64,000 nt of DNA from an uncultured Acetatifactor sp. (lineage in GTDB: Bacteria > Bacillota > Clostridia > Lachnospirales > Lachnospiraceae), in contig CAJUGH010000008.1 in assembly GCA_910586215.1 (NCBI GenBank), forward strand, positions 62,001 through 126,000, read 5' to 3'. Under the pieces are notes generated by a model that was not told the DNA's origin, ran no database searches, and saw only the letters and a program-made list of their open reading frames with translations. Both the position numbers and the translations under genes were made by a program. Shown piece by piece: positions 53,052-60,004 of this stretch. Each line of letters opens with the position of its first letter. The stretch's first letter is position 1.

Positions 53052-53087
53052 ACGCGCAAACACTCCCGCCTGGCTCTTTGTCCGCGC
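53052..53087 (-). repeat. Conserved-loop hairpin repeat, copy 1
   Basis: GCGCAAACA and TTTGTCCGCGC arms enclose the loop CTCCCGCCTGGCTC. The same 16-base core CACTCCCGCCTGGCTC is found at 59641-59656 with different arms that still pair. In both places it lies just past the T-run of a terminator. Confidence 0.6.
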
Positions 53088-53124
53088 AAAAAAAGGGAAC
53101 CATACCCTCGCCGGTAAGGTTCCC
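53088..53124 (-). terminator. Terminator of the NlpC/P60 gene
   Basis: GGGAACC/GGTTCCC stem with a 16-nt loop, followed on the minus strand by seven T residues. It is 17 bp past the stop at 53141. Confidence 0.9.
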
Positions 53125-53140
53125 GTCCTATGGAATGCTC

Positions 53141-54346
53141 TTAGAAAATTCTCCGGATGGCCAGGATCTTGCGGTATCCTGCATTGGATACGATAATCCC
53201 CGTCTTACTGTTGGACGCATGTACAATCTGTCCATCTCCAATATACAGGGCCACATGGCCGGAGTAACAGATCAAGTCGCCAGGCTGTGCTTCCTCTAAG
53301 CTTCCCACCGCATATCCCTGGGAACGGTCAGATGCGGAAGAATGAGGCAGGCTCACACCGAAATTCGCATACACACTCATGACGAACCCGGAACAGTCCG
53401 CACCGTTGGTCAAGCTGGTGCCGCCGTATACATAAGGGCCTCCCACAAACTGCAGGGCATATTCTGCCACCGCATTGCCCATCTCGCTGCCACCGCCGCT
53501 TACCACGTAGTTCCCGGTATCCTGGGTGACATTCTGGGTAGCTCCTTCTGCCTGCATCTGGGCTGCCCTGGCGGCTTCCGCTGCCTCCCTGGCCTTCCTG
53601 CGCTCTTCCGCTTCCTTGGCCAGGCGGGCTTCCTCCTCTTCCCTGGACTCTGCCTGGATGAATTCGCTGTGGAGGGTGGCATATTCCGTGGAGATCCAGC
53701 CGGTACCTTCCTCCACATCCACCTGCACCCAGCCTTCCACTTCATCCAGCACCAGAAGCTCATCCCCCTCCGGAACCATGCTCATCCTGGGTGCTTCCAG
53801 ACTAGGCTCCGTACGCACGAACAAGGTGGTGGTGGTGACAGTGGCAAACCTCTTGCCCACCTGCCTGGCAATCTCCACCGCTGCCTCGCCGGTGACACAG
53901 TATTCTGCCTTCACATACCCCGTCACATTCCCGGAGGTAATCTGGTACCAGCCGTTCTCCTCGGACAGGAAGGTTCCCACAGAATCATTGTAAAGCTTAC
54001 CAAGGATCTCTCCCTCCTCGCTGGGAAGGCTTCTCACATTCACGTAATTATTCACCTGGGCAATCACCAGATTCCGAAACAGATCCTCCTCCGTGGGGGC
54101 CTTGGGAGTCTGTTCATCCACCAATTCCTCCAGGTTCATCCACTCTACAAGGGCCTCTATGGGTATGGACGGGTTGGTGGAAATGTCTTCCAGCCCGGTT
54201 CCCTTCCCCAGGGCCAGGCTTACGCCCCCGCTGGGCAGTACGGAATCGGAGCCGGATGCGGCCTGGGCCGTAAGCCCCATACCGGAAAATGTAATGGCCG
54301 CTGCCAACATATATGCTGTAACCTTCGTAGTCTTACGAATCAACAT
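53141..54346 (-). CDS. Secreted NlpC/P60 (C40) cell-wall peptidase with SH3 domains
   Basis: Start at ATG 54346 (MLIRKTTKVTAYMLAAA), AAAGGGGATAAGA upstream; 401 residues. The signal peptide ends near AQA-ASG. Two bacterial SH3 domains (about 95-155: NYVNVRSLPSEEGEILGKLYN; 170-230: TLFVRTEPSLEAPRMSMV) bind peptidoglycan. A charged Ala/Glu coiled-coil (REEEEARLAKEAEERRKAREAA) leads to the C40 domain with catalytic Cys in ADCSGFV, and His in YSGHVALYIGDG and VHASN. It should cleave stem peptides during growth or division. Promoter TTGACA-N17-TATATT at 54431-54459. Confidence 0.95.
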   Translation of the reverse strand: MLIRKTTKVTAYMLAAAITFSGMGLTAQAASGSDSVLPSGGVSLALGKGTGLEDISTNPSIPIEALVEWMNLEELVDEQTPKAPTEEDLFRNLVIAQVNNYVNVRSLPSEEGEILGKLYNDSVGTFLSEENGWYQITSGNVTGYVKAEYCVTGEAAVEIARQVGKRFATVTTTTLFVRTEPSLEAPRMSMVPEGDELLVLDEVEGWVQVDVEEGTGWISTEYATLHSEFIQAESREEEEARLAKEAEERRKAREAAEAARAAQMQAEGATQNVTQDTGNYVVSGGGSEMGNAVAEYALQFVGGPYVYGGTSLTNGADCSGFVMSVYANFGVSLPHSSASDRSQGYAVGSLEEAQPGDLICYSGHVALYIGDGQIVHASNSKTGIIVSNAGYRKILAIRRIF

Positions 54347-54430
54347 TCTTATCCCCTTTCCTAATGAAAAGTATGTATAAAACATTACATTCGGCTTCCA
54401 TTTATTACAAATTTGTTACATCTGTTAAAG

Positions 54431-54459
54431 AATATATCACCTTTCCTTAAATTTGTCAA
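54431..54459 (-). promoter_or_regulatory. NlpC/P60 gene promoter
   Basis: Minus strand TTGACA (54454-54459), 17-bp spacer, TATATT (54431-54436). About 80 bases of leader follow. Confidence 0.75.
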
Positions 54460-54522
54460 CATGGTAAGAAAAATGGCAGAAAGAGAAAAAAGCCCTATTT
54501 TTCAAGGCTTCCCGGCTATTGA

Positions 54523-54560
54523 CAGAAAAAAAGAACCATTTTCGCAATGATTCTTTTTTT
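54523..54560. terminator. Bidirectional A/T-tailed terminator
   Basis: Stem AGAACCATT/AATGATTCT with one mismatch and a TTCGC loop. It has A-runs before and T-runs after on both strands (seven and eight), so it can end transcripts from either side; it lies past the thioredoxin reductase stop. Confidence 0.8.
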
Positions 54561-54675
54561 TAAATATCTTATATTTTCTTCATAGAGTATTCAGATTTAT
54601 TGCACAATCCTTACCGGAAAGCCATCCTGTGGGAATTCCTGCAAGACAGAGGTTGTATCATTACGGTTCCTGTCA

Positions 54676-55584
54676 TTATCCCCGGGAGTACTGTCCTGCT
54701 GCCACAGCCGCGTTGGCCCCGTCTGCCACAGCCGTCACAATCTGCCGCAGGGGCTTCTTACGCACATCCCCGGCCACATAGATGCCGGGCACGTCCGTGG
54801 CCCCTGTCTCGTCTGCCACCACATAGCCGCCCTCATCACAGGCCACCAGGTCCCGCACCAGTTCTGTGCCAGGACGGATCCCCACCGCCACGAACACGCC
54901 GGACACAGGAAGGGTGAAAGTATCCCCCGTCTTCCCATTTTTCACCAGGATCCCTTCCACGGTGTCACCGCCCTGGATCTCCTCCACCGTATGGCTGTAG
55001 AGAATCTCCACATTAGGCAGGGCCTTCAGTTCCTCCTGGAGCACCATGGCCCCGCGGAGCACATCCCGCCTGTGGATCAGGTATACTTTCTCACAGGTCC
55101 GGGCCAGGTAGATGGCATCCTCCAGGGCCACATCCCCGCCGCCTATCACCGCCACCGTACGGCCCCGGTAAAAAGCGCCGTCACAGGTAGCGCAATAGGA
55201 CACGCCCTTTCCTGCATATTCCACCTCTCCCGGCACACCCAGGCTGGCATGGACAGCGCCCGCCGCCAGGATGACGGCCTTCGTCTCCAGGATGCCTTCT
55301 TCCGTGTGTATCACCTTGCTGTCTCCCCTGTCCTCGATGGATGTGGCAAGGACCTCCCGAAACTCCACGCCCAGCTTATCGGCATGCTGCCTGAACTGCA
55401 TCCCCATGTCAAAGCCGTCTGCCCCAGGCATCCCCAGGTAATTGTCCACCTCATAGGTGTTCAGCACCTGGCCGCCGCTCATGGGGTTCTTCTCCAGTAC
55501 CAGCAGGTTTAAGCCTGCCCTCTTGCCATATACCGCCGCCGACAGCCCCGCCGGGCCGGAACCTATAATGATTAAATCGTACAT
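54676..55584 (-). CDS. trxB: Thioredoxin-disulfide reductase-like flavoprotein
   Basis: Start at ATG 55584 (MYDLIIIGSGPAGLSAAVYGKR) with GAGAGGACAG upstream, giving 302 residues. The FAD-binding GSGPAG, redox-active C-A-T-C (YCATCDGAFY), second nucleotide-binding GGGDVALEDAIYLA, and terminal GDVRKKPLRQIVTAVADGANAA are all present. The NADPH loop lacks the usual HRRxxxRA spacing only slightly (HRRDVLRGA), so cofactor preference should be treated as open. It would reduce thioredoxin or a small redoxin; no thioredoxin gene is adjacent. Confidence 0.9.
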   Translation of the reverse strand: MYDLIIIGSGPAGLSAAVYGKRAGLNLLVLEKNPMSGGQVLNTYEVDNYLGMPGADGFDMGMQFRQHADKLGVEFREVLATSIEDRGDSKVIHTEEGILETKAVILAAGAVHASLGVPGEVEYAGKGVSYCATCDGAFYRGRTVAVIGGGDVALEDAIYLARTCEKVYLIHRRDVLRGAMVLQEELKALPNVEILYSHTVEEIQGGDTVEGILVKNGKTGDTFTLPVSGVFVAVGIRPGTELVRDLVACDEGGYVVADETGATDVPGIYVAGDVRKKPLRQIVTAVADGANAAVAAGQYSRG

Positions 55585-55898
55585 ATCTGTCCTCTCTTCC
55601 CCCCTATTTTTCCACAATGGGTCACATTTATACAGATGTAGCCTTCCAAAGGCAGACACGCCGTTTGCTTTGGCGCATCCAGTCCCGGGTTTGTCACGCT
55701 GGAAGCGCGTGAAAACGCCTGGCAGTGGCACCTGTGAACAGTAACAAACAATATCAGTGTATCAGTTTTCATGGGAAAAGACAATAGCGGAAAATTGACA
55801 GGCTTGGGAATCTGTACTATGATAGTAACAGTTCAACCAGTCCATAGGCGCTGGATATAGAATATGCATTGCCTTTAGGCATGCGAGAAAGGAAACCC
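55585..55898. other. Divergent control region, reductase and SDR genes
   Basis: A 314-bp stretch. It holds the SDR promoter (55795-55823), a GTTCAACCAGT fragment of the GTTCAGCC family (55831-55841), and a hairpin TGCC-TTTA-GGCA near 55876. The GCG/CGC-rich inverted arms near 55710 could be a leader of the reductase gene. I found no clean reductase promoter. Confidence 0.45.
55795..55823 (+). promoter_or_regulatory. Sigma-A promoter of the SDR gene
   Basis: TTGACA (55795-55800), 17-bp spacer, TATGAT (55818-55823), 76 bp before the ATG at 55899. It may also serve the TIR-STAND gene downstream. Confidence 0.8.
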
Positions 55899-56648
55899 AT
55901 GCATACTTACACAGACTCTTCCTGCGGCCTGGCTGGGACCGCCCTGGTCACCGGTGCCTCCCGGGGCATTGGCAAAGCCACCGCCCAGGCCTTTGCCAGA
56001 GCCGGCTATGGCCTGTACCTTACCTGCCACGCCAGCCTGGATGCCCTGGAACAAGTGGCAGAAAATATCCGCTCCTCCTGGGGTGTACCCTGTACCGCCA
56101 TCCAGGCTGACATGGGCTGTCCGGAAGACGTCAGACGTCTCTTTGCAGGGATCCACAGCCTGGATGTGCTGGTGAACAATGCCGGCATTTCCCACATGGG
56201 ACTGCTTGCAGACATGTCAGATGCGGAATGGCACCGCATCATGGCCGTGAACCTGGATGCCTGCTTCTATACCTGCCGGGCCGCCATCCCCTTGATGCTG
56301 CGTAGACACAGTGGGCGGATCCTCAATGTATCCTCTGTGTGGGGCTGCCAGGGAGCATCCATGGAGGTGGCTTACTCTGCCTCCAAGGGCGGTGTCAATG
56401 CTTTCACCAAGGCCCTGGCTAAGGAACTGGCCCCCAGCAACATCCAGGTCAATGCCATCGCCTGCGGGGTCATCGACACGGCCATGAATGGTTCCCTCAC
56501 CCCGGAGGAGATGGCCGCGCTGCAGGAGGAGATTCCTGCAGACCGGCTTGGCACCCCTGAGGAAGCCGCAGAACTGATCCTGCAGCTTGCCCAGGCTCCC
56601 GGCTATCTCACAGGACAGGTAATCACCATGGACGGCGGCTGGTACTGA
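55899..56648 (+). CDS. Short-chain dehydrogenase/reductase (FabG-like)
   Basis: Start at ATG 55899 (MHTYTDSSCGLAG), GAAAGGAAACCC upstream; 249 residues. The Rossmann motif TGASRGIG is at 18-25, NNAG (VLVNNAGIS) follows, and the catalytic Ser-Tyr-Lys lies in NVSSVWG and YSASKGG. It uses NAD(P)H to reduce a ketone, as in 3-oxoacyl-ACP reductase, but there is no fatty-acid gene nearby, so the substrate is open. It is 104 bp upstream of the TIR-STAND gene on the same strand with no clear terminator between. Confidence 0.9.
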   Translation: MHTYTDSSCGLAGTALVTGASRGIGKATAQAFARAGYGLYLTCHASLDALEQVAENIRSSWGVPCTAIQADMGCPEDVRRLFAGIHSLDVLVNNAGISHMGLLADMSDAEWHRIMAVNLDACFYTCRAAIPLMLRRHSGRILNVSSVWGCQGASMEVAYSASKGGVNAFTKALAKELAPSNIQVNAIACGVIDTAMNGSLTPEEMAALQEEIPADRLGTPEEAAELILQLAQAPGYLTGQVITMDGGWY

Positions 56649-56752
56649 TAACGGCGGCACACCTGCTATGGAACGGTTATGTTCCAACTGGCAAAGCCAT
56701 GAAAAGATAGAATCTGACGAAAAGTCCAGCAGACGGACAAGGAGGTATCACT

Positions 56753-59149
56753 ATGGAACACCCAGAAGTCTTCATCAGTTATCACACCCAGACAGGGGCA
56801 CAGGCTGTACAGGAGATCGTCTCCGTGCTGGAAAGCCGGGGCATCTCCTGCTGGTATGCTCCCCGGAATGTAGGCGCCAATTATGCCCAGTCCATCGTGG
56901 AAGCCATCCGGGGCTGCCGGGTCTTCCTGCTGGTATTGAATGAGCGGTCCAATACCTCTGCCCATGTGCTCAATGAAATCAACTGCGCCTTCGACAGGTT
57001 TAAGGAACACGAAGATATTGTCCTGCTTCCCTTCCGGATCGATGGCTGCCACTTGAGCGATGACATCTATTATTATCTGGGCCGTATCCACATCATGGAC
57101 GGCATCCTGCCTCCGGAAGAGATCCGGGTCCAGGAACTGGCCGGAAGGGTGTCTGCCCTTCTGGGAAAGAAATCCGTGCGCACCGGCGAATGCAGTGCTT
57201 CCCTCCTGGATATTTCCCCCTCTGCCCCGGAAAAAGACACACAGGAGAAGAAGACCTACCGCCTCATCGGCTCCATGGTCTATCCGGACAACAGCTTCGT
57301 AGGCCGCAGACGGGAACTGGAGCAGATGGCCCAGTGCCTGGATGGTGTGGAGAACAAGGTGTTCCTGGTAGGCATGGGCGGCATCGGGAAAAGCGAGATT
57401 GCCAGGATGTACCTCAAGGAGTATGTGGACCGGTATGATGTGATCCTGTGGACTTCCTTTGACAGGACACTGGCAGGAACCCTGGCAAATGACTCCCTGT
57501 TTGCCATCCAGGGTATGAGCAGGGAAGATTACCCGGAGGATGATGACGAGACCTATTTCAACAGGAAACTTCATATCCTAAAGGAGATCTCTGACCGGAA
57601 AGTGCTCATTGTGATAGATAATTTCGATGTGACGGACGACCCACACCTGGAAGCTTTCTGCAGCGGATCCTACAGTGTGATCTTCACCACCAGGTACCAC
57701 CAGCAGAACAGCCATATCGGGCAGATCGATATCGGCAAGATGGAATCGGAAGAAGAACTGTTGTCCCTGTTTGGGGCCGAGTACACCAGGGCACTGTCCG
57801 GGGAAGCCCCAAAGCAGGTTAAGAAGATCCTGAAGCACCTGGAAGGCCATCCCCTCAGCATCCGCCTGGTGGCTTCCACCATGCAGAGCCGGAGAATTTC
57901 CCCGGAGAAGATGCTGGCCCTCCTGGAGAAAGGCGCCCTGGCTGCCAGGCAGGAAAATGCCACTGCCGCCAATATGATTTTCGGCCAGCTCAGGCAGGTG
58001 TTCCAACTCTCCACCCTGTCGGAGGAAGAGGTCTTCCTGCTGAAGAACCTTTCCCTAGTACCCCTGTCCGGCATATCGGTGGAGCAGTTCTTTGACTGGT
58101 GCAGTACCGACCATTTTGAGGTCATTGACGGACTCATTGACAAGAGCTGGGTGATCCATAATCCCATTACGGATGAAGTCCACCTCCATCCCCTGGTCTG
58201 CGACCTGATGCAGGCGGAACTGGCCCGGGATCCGGGGAGTTGTACCAGCTATATCCATTCCTTGCAGGCTGCCTGCCAGGATACTTTCAACATCACCTGG
58301 GAGGAGAAGCGCAAGCTGCTGGATTACGCCAGAGCCGCCAGTGACCGGATCCCTGATATACCTGCTTTGAAGGAGAAGATCTGGATGGCATGTGCCAGTA
58401 TGCTGGCAGACTTTTTCGCCTACGAAGAAAGTATCCGTATGTACCGGAAGGCACTGGACGGCACCCGGGATACCGCACTTAGGACCAGGCTCTACCACCA
58501 CATTTCCCATATGCAGATTATCAGCGGCTACCCGGAGCAGGGCTGTGAGACTGCCGCCCAGGGGCTTGCGGAACTGGAGGGCATTCCCCTCTCCCAGATG
58601 TCCCTGGAAATGGGCTACTACCGCAATGAACTTCTACGGCGCATGTCCGAGTCCAACCGCACCCTGGGCAACTATGACACAGCCATCCGCTATGCCAGGG
58701 AAGCAGTTGCCACCTGCCAGGGCTTCTATTTCTCTACCCAGCAGTCTGCCACCGGGTGGGCCTTATACCATCTGGCACGCTCCCTGTTCGAAAGCGGTGA
58801 ACTGAAGGAGAGCGAGGACACCATCCGCCAGGCATATGGGTTGTTCCAGGAAACAGACAATACCTGGTCCATAGAACACTGTTACGAACTGCTGGGACAG
58901 ATTCTTATGAAGAAGGGCCAATTCGAGGAAGCCCTCCGATATACCAAGGAAGCCTTGGACATCCGCCACCGGCTCGCCGGTTCAGACCTGGATATGCCTA
59001 ATCTGGCCTACCAGGGGAATATCTACCGGGCCGCCGGGCAGGAGGAAAAGGCACGAGAATACTTCCGGCAGGCCGCAGAGGGATATCACAAGTGCGGCTG
59101 CTTCAAACTGGAAGAGAAAGTCCGCAATTATATGGAATATGGGAATTGA
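56753..59149 (+). CDS. TIR-NB-ARC-TPR STAND protein, candidate immune receptor
   Basis: A 798-residue plant-NLR-like protein; AAGGAGG lies seven bases before the ATG. TIR domain 1-140: EVFISYHTQTG, ISCWYAPRNVG, and E75 in SAHVLNEI as the likely NADase Glu. NB-ARC about 175-450: VGRRRELEQM, Walker A GMGGIGKS (207-214), Walker B VLIVIDNFD with D289, sensor IFTTRY, and GHPLSIRL as the GLPL block. A winged-helix-like region follows, then TPRs from about 555 to 790 (AGQEEKAREYFRQAAEGYHKCG). Known relatives sense phage proteins and destroy NAD. It is isolated, with an SDR gene upstream. Confidence 0.9.
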   Translation: MEHPEVFISYHTQTGAQAVQEIVSVLESRGISCWYAPRNVGANYAQSIVEAIRGCRVFLLVLNERSNTSAHVLNEINCAFDRFKEHEDIVLLPFRIDGCHLSDDIYYYLGRIHIMDGILPPEEIRVQELAGRVSALLGKKSVRTGECSASLLDISPSAPEKDTQEKKTYRLIGSMVYPDNSFVGRRRELEQMAQCLDGVENKVFLVGMGGIGKSEIARMYLKEYVDRYDVILWTSFDRTLAGTLANDSLFAIQGMSREDYPEDDDETYFNRKLHILKEISDRKVLIVIDNFDVTDDPHLEAFCSGSYSVIFTTRYHQQNSHIGQIDIGKMESEEELLSLFGAEYTRALSGEAPKQVKKILKHLEGHPLSIRLVASTMQSRRISPEKMLALLEKGALAARQENATAANMIFGQLRQVFQLSTLSEEEVFLLKNLSLVPLSGISVEQFFDWCSTDHFEVIDGLIDKSWVIHNPITDEVHLHPLVCDLMQAELARDPGSCTSYIHSLQAACQDTFNITWEEKRKLLDYARAASDRIPDIPALKEKIWMACASMLADFFAYEESIRMYRKALDGTRDTALRTRLYHHISHMQIISGYPEQGCETAAQGLAELEGIPLSQMSLEMGYYRNELLRRMSESNRTLGNYDTAIRYAREAVATCQGFYFSTQQSATGWALYHLARSLFESGELKESEDTIRQAYGLFQETDNTWSIEHCYELLGQILMKKGQFEEALRYTKEALDIRHRLAGSDLDMPNLAYQGNIYRAAGQEEKAREYFRQAAEGYHKCGCFKLEEKVRNYMEYGN

Positions 59150-59158
59150 CATATGATA

Positions 59159-59201
59159 AGCCGGGATTCCTGCCTTGTCAATCTGACAGGATATCCCGGC
59201 T
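59159..59201. terminator. Long hairpin after the TIR-STAND gene
   Basis: AGCCGGGAT pairs with ATCCCGGCT, with inner CCTG/CAGG and TGTCA/TGACA pairing. It starts 10 bp past the stop. There is no T-run on the plus strand, so termination is likely but not certain; it might also act on the opposite gene. Confidence 0.5.
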
Positions 59202-59239
59202 GTGAGCTTAAAATGCTGGCAATGATGCACGTTTCTGTC

Positions 59240-59524
59240 CTAGGACAGCTTATCCTTCAGGCTCTCCGGCACACCATCCTCCTGCAGCAACGCCTGGACA
59301 TTCATCCCCGGTGCCATGGTATCTACGATCCGTTCCATCTCTTCCCGGTTCTGGGCATCCTTACACCGCAGGATCATGTGTTCCTTGTCTGTCTCGCTGA
59401 GTCCCGCGTATCCCACCAGGTTCGGGTCATGTCCTGCCATGGCCGCCATCTCATATCCAAGGGGGATATCCGTGAGACCATATCCTGTTCCTGTGACTCC
59501 TCCTGCCAATCCATACATATCCAT
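59240..59524 (-). CDS. Hypothetical small protein
   Basis: Start at ATG 59524 (MDMYGLAGGVTG), with GGGAGGTAGCAAT upstream, giving 94 residues. A longer in-frame reading goes through a terminator and is rejected. The first third is Gly-rich and hydrophobic; the last two thirds are helical (LSETDKEHMILRCKDAQNREEMERIV ... NVQALLQEDGVPESLKDKLS). No motif or signal was recognised. It converges on the TIR-STAND gene, 90 bp from its stop. Confidence 0.65.
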   Translation of the reverse strand: MDMYGLAGGVTGTGYGLTDIPLGYEMAAMAGHDPNLVGYAGLSETDKEHMILRCKDAQNREEMERIVDTMAPGMNVQALLQEDGVPESLKDKLS

Positions 59525-59633
59525 ATTGCTACCTCCCTGCCCCCAGCGGACCTTCAGCCACAGGATGCCCTCACAATCGGGCAGGAGAAGTTTACTTTCC
59601 CTGCCCGATGAACGCGGCATTCGCCAGATGTGA

Positions 59634-59667
59634 GTGCAAGCACTCCCGCCTGGCTCATTGCTCGCGC
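59634..59667 (-). repeat. Conserved-loop hairpin repeat, copy 2
   Basis: GTGCAAGCA and TGCTCGCGC arms enclose CTCCCGCCTGGCTC. It matches copy 1 at 53052-53087 in loop and in the following GCGCAAAA, and lies on the downstream side of the T-run of a terminator. Confidence 0.6.
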
Positions 59668-59671
59668 AAAA

Positions 59672-59715
59672 GGGAAACAGCCTGTAGCCAGATGGTCTGC
59701 CACAGGCTGTTTCCC
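59672..59715 (-). terminator. Large perfect-stem terminator
   Basis: A 14-bp stem GGGAAACAGCCTGT/ACAGGCTGTTTCCC with a 16-nt loop, followed on the minus strand by TTTT. It lies between the GH35 gene and the small hypothetical gene. Confidence 0.8.
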
Positions 59716-59847
59716 TCATGCGATACAGTGGTCATATCCCACTCTATCAGTCCCTTACCTGCAACCATGTACCCTGGAAGCGGACCAGTCCTTCTGGCAC
59801 TTGTGTTCCAGTTCACGCGTCAGCCAGACCAGTTCATATTCGGGTGA

Positions 59848-59872
59848 AACAGTAACACGTAACGTTACTGTT
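59848..59872. promoter_or_regulatory. 9-bp inverted repeat
   Basis: AACAGTAAC, 7 bases, GTTACTGTT. A plausible protein-binding site or hairpin in the region after the GH35 stop. No promoter is clear on either side. Confidence 0.35.
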
Positions 59873-59923
59873 CCATACCCTCATATGCTTCCACATGGTA
59901 CAGATTCCAGTATGTACAGGGAG

Positions 59924-59962
59924 GAAAAAAATATGTGAAAATGTAATTGTAATACATATTTT
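59924..59962 (-). terminator. A/T-rich terminator candidate of the GH35 gene
   Basis: AAAATATGT/ACATATTTT pair around 17 bases; on the minus strand the stem is followed by a run of T. The stem is weak because it has no GC pairs to speak of. It lies 43 bp past the GH35 stop. Confidence 0.5.
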
Positions 59963-60004
59963 GGCAGATTTTGTGCTCTTCTGCCTGGCAAAAGCCAATG
60001 GGAA

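Larger units (their letters stand above)
52569..53140. other. Gene-free region upstream of hpf
   Basis: This 572-bp stretch holds the hpf promoter (52632-52661), a TTGACA-N7-TGTCAA dyad (52688-52706), a cluster of DnaA-box-like sites (52813-52883), a conserved-loop hairpin (53052-53087) and the terminator of the NlpC/P60 gene (53088-53124). Several AT-rich tracts lie between. No ORF with a ribosome binding site was seen. Confidence 0.6.
54347..54675. other. Gene-free region between NlpC/P60 and thioredoxin reductase
   Basis: This 329-bp stretch contains the NlpC/P60 promoter (54431-54459) and the terminator of the thioredoxin reductase gene (54523-54560). An AT-rich leader with CATACTTTTCATTAGGAAAGGGG runs up to the NlpC/P60 start. 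Nothing else was recognised. Confidence 0.6.
59525..60004. other. Gene-free region upstream of GH35 stop
   Basis: A 480-bp stretch. It holds conserved-loop hairpin copy 2 (59634-59667), a 14-bp-stem terminator (59672-59715), a 9-bp inverted repeat (59848-59872), and an AT-rich hairpin (59924-59962) past the GH35 stop. A strong GGGAGG at about 59919 precedes ATG-TGA, a start followed at once by a stop. Confidence 0.5.

Noticed and set aside
52569..53140. raiA-type structured RNA upstream of hpf
   Set aside because: The hpf promoter is only about 65 bases from the start, leaving no room for the RNA between. Further upstream I could not match a consensus by eye.
59525..59719. N-terminal extension of the small hypothetical protein
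   Set aside because: The extension reads through a perfect terminator stem and the conserved-loop hairpin; ATG 59524 has a good ribosome binding site.
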